13,624 bases of DNA, from positions 1 to 13,624 of the forward strand of contig SCTP01000234.1 of NCBI GenBank assembly GCA_004322325.1, written 5' to 3'. Numbering within the stretch: position 1 is the stretch's first letter; each line of letters opens with the position of its first letter. Both the position numbers and the translations under genes were made by a program. Shown here piece by piece: positions 8,341-13,624 of this stretch. The notes beneath the pieces are model-generated. The model saw only the letters and a list, made by a program, of their open reading frames with translations, was not told where the DNA came from and ran no database searches. Source of the DNA: Gammaproteobacteria bacterium. Its GTDB lineage: Bacteria; Pseudomonadota; Gammaproteobacteria; DSM-16500.

Positions 8341-8356
8341 TGTTCTACATGAAACA
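8341..8356. other. parS-like centromere candidate
   Basis: The 16-mer TGTTCTACATGAAACA matches the widespread chromosomal parS TGTTTCACGTGAAACA at 13 of 16 positions and keeps both TGTT and GAAACA ends. It lies just beyond the 3' end of the par operon and 4 bp from the inverted iterons. Under equal base use I estimate about 0.05 such matches expected in this window. ParB of this module may of course use a different site. Confidence 0.4.
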
Positions 8357-8359
8357 TTT

Positions 8360-8403
8360 TATCCCACAAACGTCACGCTTTAATCTGTGACATCTGTGGG
8401 ATA
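8360..8403. repeat. Inverted pair of Rep iterons
   Basis: A reverse copy (8361-8376, reading GTGACGTTTGTGGGAT on the minus strand) and a forward copy (8387-8402, GTGACATCTGTGGGAT) face each other across a 10-bp spacer. Against the rep iteron consensus GTGACGGTTATGGGA they differ at 2 and 4 of 15 positions. The outer arms TATCCCACA/TGTGGGATA are perfectly complementary. Inverted iteron copies in iteron plasmids commonly serve as Rep-dimer operators; here the pair is at the far end of the par operon. Confidence 0.75.
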
Positions 8404-8417
8404 GGTTACACTACTAT

Positions 8418-8431
8418 TTTAATTAATTAAA
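8418..8431. repeat. AT-only 14-bp palindrome
   Basis: TTTAATTAATTAAA is a perfect palindrome inside an AT-rich stretch (8415-8456) between the inverted iterons and the stop codon of the RHH gene. It could ease DNA unwinding or be chance in AT-rich DNA. No terminator T-run accompanies it. Confidence 0.4.
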
Positions 8432-8455
8432 TTACTTATTTATCAATAACTTAAA

Positions 8456-8818
8456 TCATACTTCGGTGACCGTAGTCGGGTCTCTTAGCAACCGTTGCAC
8501 AATACTGGCTCGAATAAGATTGCTTTTTACCCCTTCGATCGTGGGATATTGTTTACGAACTTGGATAATAGCTTTCTCAATTCGCAACATGACCCTTTCT
8601 GGGATCCGAATGCTGATAATATCACTGAGCTGATCCATGTCATCGGCAATATCCACCAGTGTAGGAAAATCAGCCAATTCTAAGAGTGACTCAATGGATT
8701 CAATAATCCATTTGCTTTTACCCCGCATCCCATAGCCGTCTTCGATAATTCGCTGTTGAAGCCGGCGATGAAGTTTTTTTTGTAGTTTAATCGATGTCAT
8801 CACTTTGTTTTGCATCAT
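8456..8818 (-). CDS. Tandem ribbon-helix-helix DNA-binding protein, third gene of par operon
   Basis: A 120-residue basic protein in which I see two ribbon-helix-helix-like units. Unit 1 has a strand near T8-L12 (TSIKL), helix A to about G28, then the GKSKWI turn (33-38) leading helix B to about L48. Unit 2 has a strand at I68-P73 (ISIRIP), helix A to about Y91, then VKSNLIRASI (97-106) in helix B to about R112. They are joined by an acidic linker (DIADDMDQLSD). TraY of F is a known tandem RHH precedent. The start ATG overlaps the parB stop codon (ATGA), so it is translationally coupled. Likely roles are centromere binding or repression of par or rep; none is proven. No close family name is recognised. 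Confidence 0.65.
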   Translation of the reverse strand: MMQNKVMTSIKLQKKLHRRLQQRIIEDGYGMRGKSKWIIESIESLLELADFPTLVDIADDMDQLSDIISIRIPERVMLRIEKAIIQVRKQYPTIEGVKSNLIRASIVQRLLRDPTTVTEV

Positions 8819-9828
8819 ACTGCCATCTCTACTTCCAATAGTTCAACTAACTTACGAAACGCTTTAGTAGCCTGTCGTAAATCTGCCCATTCCACTTGAG
8901 AAAAAACCTCTGCATACTGCTCCAACTGTTGATGTCGTACCACACAATCAACAATGGTTTTGACCACTTCTGCTTTTAAAGTGGTGCCCATATTAATCTT
9001 GGCTGTGGTACGCCCACGATGAGCCGTCGGCAAAGACAGCTTGGTTTTCTTTATTAACTTTTGCTGGTTAATGATATTCCGTAATTCTTTCAGGTTTGAA
9101 CCATTAATACAGGCTGTAATCGCCTGCTCTCGCACCTCTACTGAATCAACCCCAGCGATTAAGGCTGCCTTATCCAGGTTGCGAATATTACCATTTCGAA
9201 TATGAGTCTGCACATCATCCGGCGCGTTTAGTGCGGCGATATAATAGGCAGATTGCGATAAAGATAAACCTGTAATGGTTTTTAACAAGGTTGCAGTGAT
9301 TTCTACCGGCCCACGTTGGTTTTGATACTCACGCAAAATTTCCCGTACATTTCCAAGGCGTTCATCTAAAGTTAAATCTTCGCGGGCTGTATTCTCTACC
9401 CATTGAATCAGCTTTAACTCAAGCCCCTTGGGTTTTTCATTAAACACACGTGCTTCAATTTCTTGTTTACCCGCCAGAATAGAAGCAAGACAGCGACGTT
9501 CGCCTGCAACGATGCGATATAATTCTCCCAACTTATACACCACCACGGGATTAATCACACCATTCGTTTTAATGGTATGAGCCAGTTCTTTTAATCTTTC
9601 TAACTCTTCCTGCTTGCGTTGATAATTGGGATCATCCGGCTGGATACCTTGTTTAACGTCCCATAAATCAATCATTAGCTTTCGTGGGTTCTCGGGATCT
9701 AGCTCAATGCGTGACAGCGGTAACACCACATTACGAAACACGCCGGCATTATTTTCCACCACATTAATGGTTTCACTTAAGCCTCGCGTTAATGCTTCAG
9801 AAATACCAAATCGTTTTTTCTTACTCAT
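8815..9828 (-). CDS. parB: ParB-family partition protein (DNA-binding CTPase)
   Basis: A 337-residue plasmid-type ParB. The N-terminal tail is basic (MSKKKRF), as in ParB proteins that stimulate ParA. The ParB/Srx nuclease-like core (about 33-150) holds ENPR (46-49), the CTP-binding GERR box (109-112, AGERRCLAS) and ENTAREDL (145-152). A helix-turn-helix region follows (about 176-200, LLKTITGLSLSQSAYYI), with a C-terminal dimerisation region rich in helices. It should load on a parS site and be moved by ParA. Its ATG overlaps the parA stop by 8 bp (ATGAGTAA) and its stop overlaps the RHH gene, so the three genes form one tight operon. A parS-like site lies just downstream of the operon. Confidence 0.92.
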   Translation of the reverse strand: MSKKKRFGISEALTRGLSETINVVENNAGVFRNVVLPLSRIELDPENPRKLMIDLWDVKQGIQPDDPNYQRKQEELERLKELAHTIKTNGVINPVVVYKLGELYRIVAGERRCLASILAGKQEIEARVFNEKPKGLELKLIQWVENTAREDLTLDERLGNVREILREYQNQRGPVEITATLLKTITGLSLSQSAYYIAALNAPDDVQTHIRNGNIRNLDKAALIAGVDSVEVREQAITACINGSNLKELRNIINQQKLIKKTKLSLPTAHRGRTTAKINMGTTLKAEVVKTIVDCVVRHQQLEQYAEVFSQVEWADLRQATKAFRKLVELLEVEMAV

Positions 9829-10696
9829 CGGCGAATATCCTCTTGGCTATATAATCACATACTTCCATTGCTTCTTCCTTTGCCACGTGTTGTTCTGGAA
9901 AATCAAAAATAGAGCGTGGGGTGGAATCGGCCGCATCTACTTCTGCAAATACAATACGTTGAGAAAACTTCACTGGCAAAATATATTTGCCTATTGCTGA
10001 GTTATCTTGCAAGCTTTTCAGGATATCTTTATGCAACCGAGTTTGTTTAAACATATTGGGTAGAATACCCACCAATTGCAAAGGCCGTGATTTTTCTCTC
10101 GTCAATGATTCTTGCATCCAAAGTTGCAACATGCCGTAAATCCCTTGCACGGGCTGTTCTTCCATAACAGATGGAATCACAATGTGTGTGGCTGCTTTAA
10201 TGACACTAATCGTCAACGGGCCTTTAGAAGGTGCCGTATCAATGACTACCACATCATAAGCTGCTCGTACATCCGATGAATTTAAAAAATTAGCTAACTG
10301 TTTATGTACCTTTTCTACGACTTCCGATCGTCGTACTGATTCTGCAGAAAGCAATCGTTCCGCATGACCGGGAGCTATGTCCAATTTTTCGACATAAGTT
10401 GGATAAGGGATCACTCCTTGACCATAAAAGATTTCAGCGATACTACTTCTGCCATCCCAATCTTCGTCATCCGGATCATGCGGATTGTAATCCGGATGAA
10501 GAGGGGGAATTAATCCTTCTGGTGCAGCCGGATCAATTTCCATGTGCAGATACTGATGTGAAAAATTACATTGCGGATCAAAATCAATACACAGTGTACG
10601 CAGATGACGTTTTTTGCTGAGATACTCAGCCATTAATTTACTGCACGTTGTCTTACCGACACCGCCTTTATTATTTACAAATGCGACTATTTCCAT
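9821..10696 (-). CDS. parA: ParA-family partition ATPase (type Ib-like)
   Basis: A 291-residue P-loop ATPase without an N-terminal helix-turn-helix domain. The deviant Walker A is KGGVGKTT (10-17), Walker A' is DFDPQ (38-42) and Walker B is VVVIDTAP with D153. It should bind DNA as an ATP dimer and carry ParB-bound DNA across the nucleoid. Residues 55-83 hold an unusual Pro/Asp-rich stretch (HDPDDEDWDG) between Walker A' and the next helix. The ATG is preceded by AGGAG at good spacing. A minus-strand TATAGT (about 10731-10736) with a TTATTA -35-like element 17 bp away may be its promoter. The gene is divergent from rep across the origin region. Confidence 0.94.
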   Translation of the reverse strand: MEIVAFVNNKGGVGKTTCSKLMAEYLSKKRHLRTLCIDFDPQCNFSHQYLHMEIDPAAPEGLIPPLHPDYNPHDPDDEDWDGRSSIAEIFYGQGVIPYPTYVEKLDIAPGHAERLLSAESVRRSEVVEKVHKQLANFLNSSDVRAAYDVVVIDTAPSKGPLTISVIKAATHIVIPSVMEEQPVQGIYGMLQLWMQESLTREKSRPLQLVGILPNMFKQTRLHKDILKSLQDNSAIGKYILPVKFSQRIVFAEVDAADSTPRSIFDFPEQHVAKEEAMEVCDYIAKRIFADE

Positions 10697-10838
10697 AATC
10701 GACTCCTGTCATTGTATTACGTTAAAGCCTACTATACCATTTGTTTTGTTTTTTAATAAATAAAAAAATTCACACAGTAAATCATTACCTAGTTGTGTTT
10801 TTTGTTTATCTTTTGTTTTGTTTTTGTTTAGACTGGCG

Positions 10839-10851
10839 TAACGAATTGATT
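10839..10851 (-). promoter_or_regulatory. Consensus IHF binding site
   Basis: The minus strand reads AATCAATTCGTTA, a full match to the IHF consensus WATCAANNNNTTR. It sits between the AT-rich repeats and the first iteron, the same place as in pSC101-type origins, where IHF bends the origin. By base counting, about 0.4 matches are expected in the whole window but only about 0.006 in this gap. Confidence 0.55.
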
Positions 10852-10874
10852 GAAAATCATTTTGTTGTTAAAAA
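10846..10874 (+). promoter_or_regulatory. Candidate rep promoter
   Basis: TTGATT (10846-10851) and TAAAAA (10869-10874) are separated by 17 bp, each matching the sigma-70 hexamers at four of six positions. Transcription would begin inside iteron 1, so Rep bound to iterons, or IHF over the -35, could shut it off. Assignment is by hexamers only. Confidence 0.35.
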
Positions 10875-10875
10875 T

Positions 10876-10975
10876 GTGACGGTTATGGGAAACTTTGTGA
10901 CGGTTATGGGACAATAGGTGACGTTTTTGGGATTAGGATGTGACGGTTATGGGAAGAGATGTGACAGTTGTGGGA
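10876..10975 (+). repeat. Array of five direct Rep iterons
   Basis: Five copies of a 15-mer begin at 10876, 10897, 10918, 10940 and 10961, a spacing of 21, 21, 22 and 21 bp (two helical turns). Copies 1, 2 and 4 are identical (GTGACGGTTATGGGA). Copy 3 is GTGACGTTTTTGGGA and copy 5 is GTGACAGTTGTGGGA. All point toward rep. Phased iterons ahead of a Rep_3 gene define an iteron-type replication origin. Copies 4 and 5 overlap the possible start codons of rep. Confidence 0.93.
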
Positions 10976-12346
10976 TATGAAAAGAAAGAAGGTAAAAAAG
11001 AGCTGAAAAAGCATGCGGCGACCATTCATTGTTCGAATACGCTAAGCTTATTGCAGCGTAAGATTACCAATGCGTTGTTGTATCACGCTTATAAAGAACT
11101 CTTACTGAAAGAAGAGCATGAGATTACGGTGAAACAACTCTGTCGCTTGATTGGTTATCAAGGGAATAATCATGCTGCGATTAAAGAGGCTTTACGTGGA
11201 TTGATTTCAACCGTGGTGGAGTGGAATTTGATTGATGATAAAACAGGTGCTGAGAATTGGACGGCGAGTTCGATGTTAGCGAGTGTTTGCCTAGATGGCC
11301 CCCTTTGCCACTATGCGTACTCGCCGCGCATGAAACAATTGCTGCATTCGCCTTCTATGTTCGGCAAGATCGATCTGGTGATTCAATCCCGATTTCGTTC
11401 CAGTTATGGTCTTGCGCTCTATGAAAATTGCATCCGCTATCGCGGCTTACCCCATACTAAGTGGTTTGAGATGGAATTGTTTAAGAAATTGATGGGTGTA
11501 CCGTCAGGCAAATATGACATCTTCCGTGATTTTAAGCGCCGTGTCTTGGACAAAGCAGTCGATGAAGTGAATACGTATTCTGATTTAATCGTCGCGGCTG
11601 ATTTTATACGGGAAGGGCGTAAGGTCGTGAAAGTGCGTTTCAAACTCAAAGAGCGTGCGAAGAAAACACGCCTAGGAACGACACAGGCCGCTAAGCGGTT
11701 AACGGTGAAGGGAGATGATGAAGGGTTGAAGGCGGTATTGCTGCAAGAATTTCATTTATCCGAAGAGCAAATTGAAGAATTACTGACGGCTTACGATAGT
11801 CAGTTTGTGCAAGATAAAGTGACCTTAATTAAAAAATCAAAGCCTTTCCGAGAAGGAAAAATTGACAATTTAGCTGCTTATTTATTCAGTGCTATTAAGC
11901 GTAATTATCAACAACCGAAGTCAAGGCAAGAGCCTGTGGCTGAGTCACAAGAGGTGAAGCTTGAACGGGAGTTGGCAGAGATTCAACGTCAGGTAGAAGA
12001 AACCTTGTTTGCTTATCGTATGTATCGTGAGAAAGCGATTGATGAGGTCATCCAAGCACTGCCGATCTACCAGAAAAATGATTTCATGCGCCAATTTTAT
12101 CAATTTGCTGAACCGGTGGTGCAGACCATTTTGCAACTGCAGCGGAATAAATATTCGCGCAATAATATTCATGAATCACCGCAAATTAAGGCATTAATGC
12201 GCAAATTTGCGGTGCGAGAAATTGATCTGCTAGCGTTACCTTCATTTGAAGAATTCCTCGTACAGCAAGCAGAAGACAAGATTGAAGCATGGCAAAAATT
12301 GAAATCGTATGATCCAGATCATCCCTTATTGCGTTTTAGTGAATAA
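10940..12346 (+). CDS. Rep_3-type replication initiator protein
   Basis: An initiator that binds iterons and opens the origin. Winged-helix domain 1 begins at IHCSNTLSLLQRKITNALLYHAY (about residues 29-51) and domain 2 at SSYGLALYENCIRY through FKRRVLDKAVDEVN (about 155-212), the normal Rep_3 order. A long C-terminal part (about 240-468) holds a helical region (LSEEQIEELLTAYD...AAYLFSAIKRNY) and a charged tail; at 468 residues it is longer than many Rep_3 initiators (about 230-350). In-frame starts are GTG 10940, ATG 10949, GTG 10961 and GTG 10970, all inside iterons 4 or 5. ATG 10949 has AGGA 10 nt upstream and GTG 10961 has GGGA 6 nt upstream. So the true start is probably one of these two. 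Confidence 0.9.
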   Translation: MTVMGRDVTVVGYEKKEGKKELKKHAATIHCSNTLSLLQRKITNALLYHAYKELLLKEEHEITVKQLCRLIGYQGNNHAAIKEALRGLISTVVEWNLIDDKTGAENWTASSMLASVCLDGPLCHYAYSPRMKQLLHSPSMFGKIDLVIQSRFRSSYGLALYENCIRYRGLPHTKWFEMELFKKLMGVPSGKYDIFRDFKRRVLDKAVDEVNTYSDLIVAADFIREGRKVVKVRFKLKERAKKTRLGTTQAAKRLTVKGDDEGLKAVLLQEFHLSEEQIEELLTAYDSQFVQDKVTLIKKSKPFREGKIDNLAAYLFSAIKRNYQQPKSRQEPVAESQEVKLERELAEIQRQVEETLFAYRMYREKAIDEVIQALPIYQKNDFMRQFYQFAEPVVQTILQLQRNKYSRNNIHESPQIKALMRKFAVREIDLLALPSFEEFLVQQAEDKIEAWQKLKSYDPDHPLLRFSE

Positions 12347-12359
12347 AAAGTTATATAAT
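12329..12359 (+). promoter_or_regulatory. Candidate promoter of the lysine-rich micro-gene
   Basis: A perfect TATAAT lies at 12354-12359, overlapping the end of rep and 47 bp before the micro-gene start. The best -35-like element is TTGCGT (12329-12334) with a long 19-bp spacer, so the promoter may be weak or activated. Confidence 0.4.
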
Positions 12360-12406
12360 GAAATTGCTCGTTCAACTTTTACTTTCAACCTACAGGGAGA
12401 CACGAC

Positions 12407-12448
12407 ATGGCCGCTAAAAAGAAAAAAGCAACCAAGAAAAAGAAGTAA
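12407..12448 (+). CDS. 13-residue lysine-rich micro-protein gene
   Basis: The frame encodes MAAKKKKATKKKK followed by TAA: eight lysines of 13 residues. It has its own GGAG ribosome binding site (12396-12399, 7 nt spacing), a TATAAT 47 bp upstream and a strong terminator beginning 11 bp after the stop. No gene follows on this strand (rlmI converges), so it is not a leader peptide. The composition resembles the tails of bacterial histone H1-like proteins, suggesting nucleic-acid or membrane binding, but it could also be a small RNA whose frame is incidental. No family is recognised. Confidence 0.5.
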   Translation: MAAKKKKATKKKK

Positions 12449-12459
12449 GTCAACGAAAC

Positions 12460-12491
12460 CAGGGAAGATGCTTCATCTTCCCTGTGTTTTT
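12460..12491 (+). terminator. Rho-independent terminator after the micro-gene
   Basis: An 11-bp perfect stem (12460-12470 with 12474-12484, core AGGGAAGATG/CATCTTCCCT) has a 3-nt loop and is followed by TGTTTTTCT. It ends plus-strand transcription from rep and the micro-gene, and lies 14 bp before the end of the convergent methyltransferase gene. On the minus strand the downstream T-run is weak. Confidence 0.88.
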
Positions 12492-12504
12492 CTCCCACCT
12501 GCTA

Positions 12505-13624
12505 TTAATTCACTTTTCTTACCACGACTGCTTTTAGATAATCTGTTTCTGGGATAGAAGGATGCAAGGGATGATCCGGCCCTTGATGCCCACGCTCGAT
12601 AACTTGCAGCTGGCTTTGGGTGCGAAAGGCAGCGCGTTGAAGTAATTGTAAGAGATCTTCTTGGCTGACATGCATCGAGCAAGAGCAGGAAAAAAGGATG
12701 CCGAAAGGCGTCAGCAGTTTAAGAGCGAGTTCGTTTAAGCGTTGATAGGCAATCAAGCCTTCTTTGCGATCTTTGAAGCGTTTCACGAAGGCTGGTGGAT
12801 CGAGGATAATAACATCGTATTTTTTATGCTGATGCAGCAATTGTTTCATGGCATCGAACGCATCGTCGCAAAGCGTCATGATCTTGTGCTCGAGGTGATT
12901 GAGTTTGGCGTTTCGCTGAATAAAATCACAGGCGATGGCAGAGGTTTCGATACAATCGACACGTTCCGCACCAAAATGAGCCGCTTGCAGACCCCATCCG
13001 CCCATGTAGCTAAACACATCGAGGACGGTTTGATGAGGCACATAGTCACGTAAGCGTGCGCGATTCATGCGGTGATCGTAAAACCAACCGGTTTTTTGAC
13101 CTTTCCAGAGTGGAATAAAAAACTGCACGCCATTTTCACGTACGATGATTTCATCAGGCGGTGTGCCGAAGCCGGGTTTGACGTAGCAAGCGAGACCTTC
13201 TTGCTCGCGAATAGGGCTATCATTTCGGAGTAGGAGAGAAGTCATGTCAGGCAGCACGGTGGTGAGAGCTTGGGATAGCAAGTCTATCTTTTGTTCCATG
13301 CCAGCGGTATTGACTTGCATGACTAAGTCATTGCCAAATCGATCAATGACAATTCCAGGTAACCCATCGGCTTCGCTGAAAACGAGGCGGTAGTAAGGTT
13401 CATGGAATAACCGTGTGCGTAAATGGAGAGCAGCACGCAACTTGCGGATGAAAAAGTCGAGGTCCACAGGCTCATGAGGATCACGGGTGAGTAAGCGGGC
13501 AGCAATGAGCGAGTGAGGGTTGAGGTAGGCAATGCCTAAGGGGGTTTTATCATGCGCTTCCACCAGCACTTCTTCGCCTGGACGAAGTGGCTTTAAAGGC
13601 GTGGCAGCGGTATCAATTTCATTA
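12505..13624 (-). CDS. rlmI: RlmI-like 23S rRNA m5C methyltransferase (5' end off right edge)
   Basis: A class I SAM-dependent methyltransferase expected to methylate a cytosine of 23S rRNA (C1962 in E. coli). The frame stays open to the window edge: before a GTG at 13569 it continues upstream as PLKPLRPGEE, part of the N-terminal PUA domain, so that GTG is not the start. A central RlmI-type region (YYRLVFSEADGLPGIVIDRFG) follows. Next are the SAM-binding VLDVFSYMGGWGLQAAHFGA, the DPPAF motif (in DVIILDPPAFVKRF) and the cysteine motif SCSCSM that supplies the catalytic Cys of m5C enzymes. The visible part is 372 residues of about 396 in E. coli RlmI, so about 20-25 residues are missing. It is convergent with the rep module. 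Confidence 0.9.
   Translation of the reverse strand, partial: NEIDTAATPLKPLRPGEEVLVEAHDKTPLGIAYLNPHSLIAARLLTRDPHEPVDLDFFIRKLRAALHLRTRLFHEPYYRLVFSEADGLPGIVIDRFGNDLVMQVNTAGMEQKIDLLSQALTTVLPDMTSLLLRNDSPIREQEGLACYVKPGFGTPPDEIIVRENGVQFFIPLWKGQKTGWFYDHRMNRARLRDYVPHQTVLDVFSYMGGWGLQAAHFGAERVDCIETSAIACDFIQRNAKLNHLEHKIMTLCDDAFDAMKQLLHQHKKYDVIILDPPAFVKRFKDRKEGLIAYQRLNELALKLLTPFGILFSCSCSMHVSQEDLLQLLQRAAFRTQSQLQVIERGHQGPDHPLHPSIPETDYLKAVVVRKVN

Larger units (their letters stand above)
10697..10875. other. AT-rich unwinding-type region of an iteron origin
   Basis: This gap between parA and the iterons is very AT-rich and carries a 14-bp direct repeat TTTGTTTTGTTTTT at 10740-10753 and 10812-10825, with further TTTTTTGTTT runs between. 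Such strand-biased AT repeats next to iterons are the usual DNA-unwinding element of Rep_3 plasmids. No DnaA box with a credible match to TTATCCACA was found. The parA promoter must also lie here. Confidence 0.6.

Noticed and set aside
8360-8403. Hairpin read as a terminator for the par operon or permease
   Set aside because: No T-run follows on either strand, and both arms match the iterons, so a protein-binding role fits better.
8466-8480. Iteron-like GTGACCGTAGTCGGG in the 3' end of the RHH gene
   Set aside because: Only about 10 of 15 positions match and the conserved TGGGA end is broken; likely chance within coding sequence.
10771-10810. DnaA box in the AT-rich origin gap
   Set aside because: The nearest strings (TTCACACAG, TTTATCTTTT) have too few matches to TTATCCACA.
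12309-12557. 82-codon frame over the micro-gene and terminator
   Set aside because: It runs through a strong terminator and overlaps the ends of rep and rlmI in another frame, with no ribosome binding site and low-complexity residues; the 13-codon frame explains the region better.
13567-13569. GTG as start of the rlmI-like gene
   Set aside because: The frame stays open upstream to the edge with PUA-like sequence (PLKPLRPGEE), so the true start is outside the window.
1-13624. CRISPR array, tRNA, rRNA or insertion sequence
   Set aside because: The only regular repeats are the iterons, which have no spacers of CRISPR size; no transposase frame, tRNA-like cloverleaf or rRNA sequence was recognised.

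Overview
The window looks chromosomal and bacterial, most likely gammaproteobacterial. It holds an EmrAB-type efflux pair, CpdA-like phosphodiesterases, an rlmI-like 23S rRNA methyltransferase gene, and a plasmid-type Rep/ParAB module similar in gene content to plasmids of Coxiellaceae/Legionellales. That placement rests on gene content and protein style only and is tentative. Base composition is mixed: hand counts of 60-base lines give about 50-58% GC in emrB and the second phosphodiesterase gene, but about 30% in the first phosphodiesterase gene.

Left part (1-6752). The 5' end of a secreted-protein gene runs off the left edge on the minus strand. Divergent from it is an operon-like series of a TauE/SafE (TSUP) exporter, a DUF1634 membrane protein, a CpdA-like phosphodiesterase, an EmrA-like adaptor and an EmrB-like 14-helix MFS pump. 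A second CpdA-like gene converges on emrB with a 14-bp overlap, so two paralogous phosphodiesterase genes flank the efflux pair. Next come a stand-alone receiver-domain response regulator and, 16 bp behind it, a secreted beta-sandwich protein.

Middle (6757-8313). An APC-family amino acid permease gene on the minus strand.

Right part (8341-12491). This is a complete plasmid-maintenance module. In order it has a parS-like 16-mer, an inverted pair of iterons, an AT palindrome, a par operon on the minus strand (tandem ribbon-helix-helix protein, ParB, ParA, all overlapping), an AT-rich unwinding-type region with 14-bp direct repeats, a consensus IHF site, five direct iterons at 21-22 bp spacing, and a Rep_3-type initiator gene whose possible start codons lie inside the iterons. 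A separate tiny transcription unit follows, coding for a 13-residue peptide with eight lysines and ending in a strong terminator. The module sits between a permease gene and an rlmI-like gene that runs off the right edge. It is therefore either an integrated plasmid origin, a second chromosomal origin, or evidence that the replicon is a large plasmid or chromid.

The most notable points are the inverted iteron pair at the far end of the par operon, beside a parS-like site; the iterons that also encode the Rep N-terminus; the double-RHH third partition gene; and the lysine-rich micro-gene.
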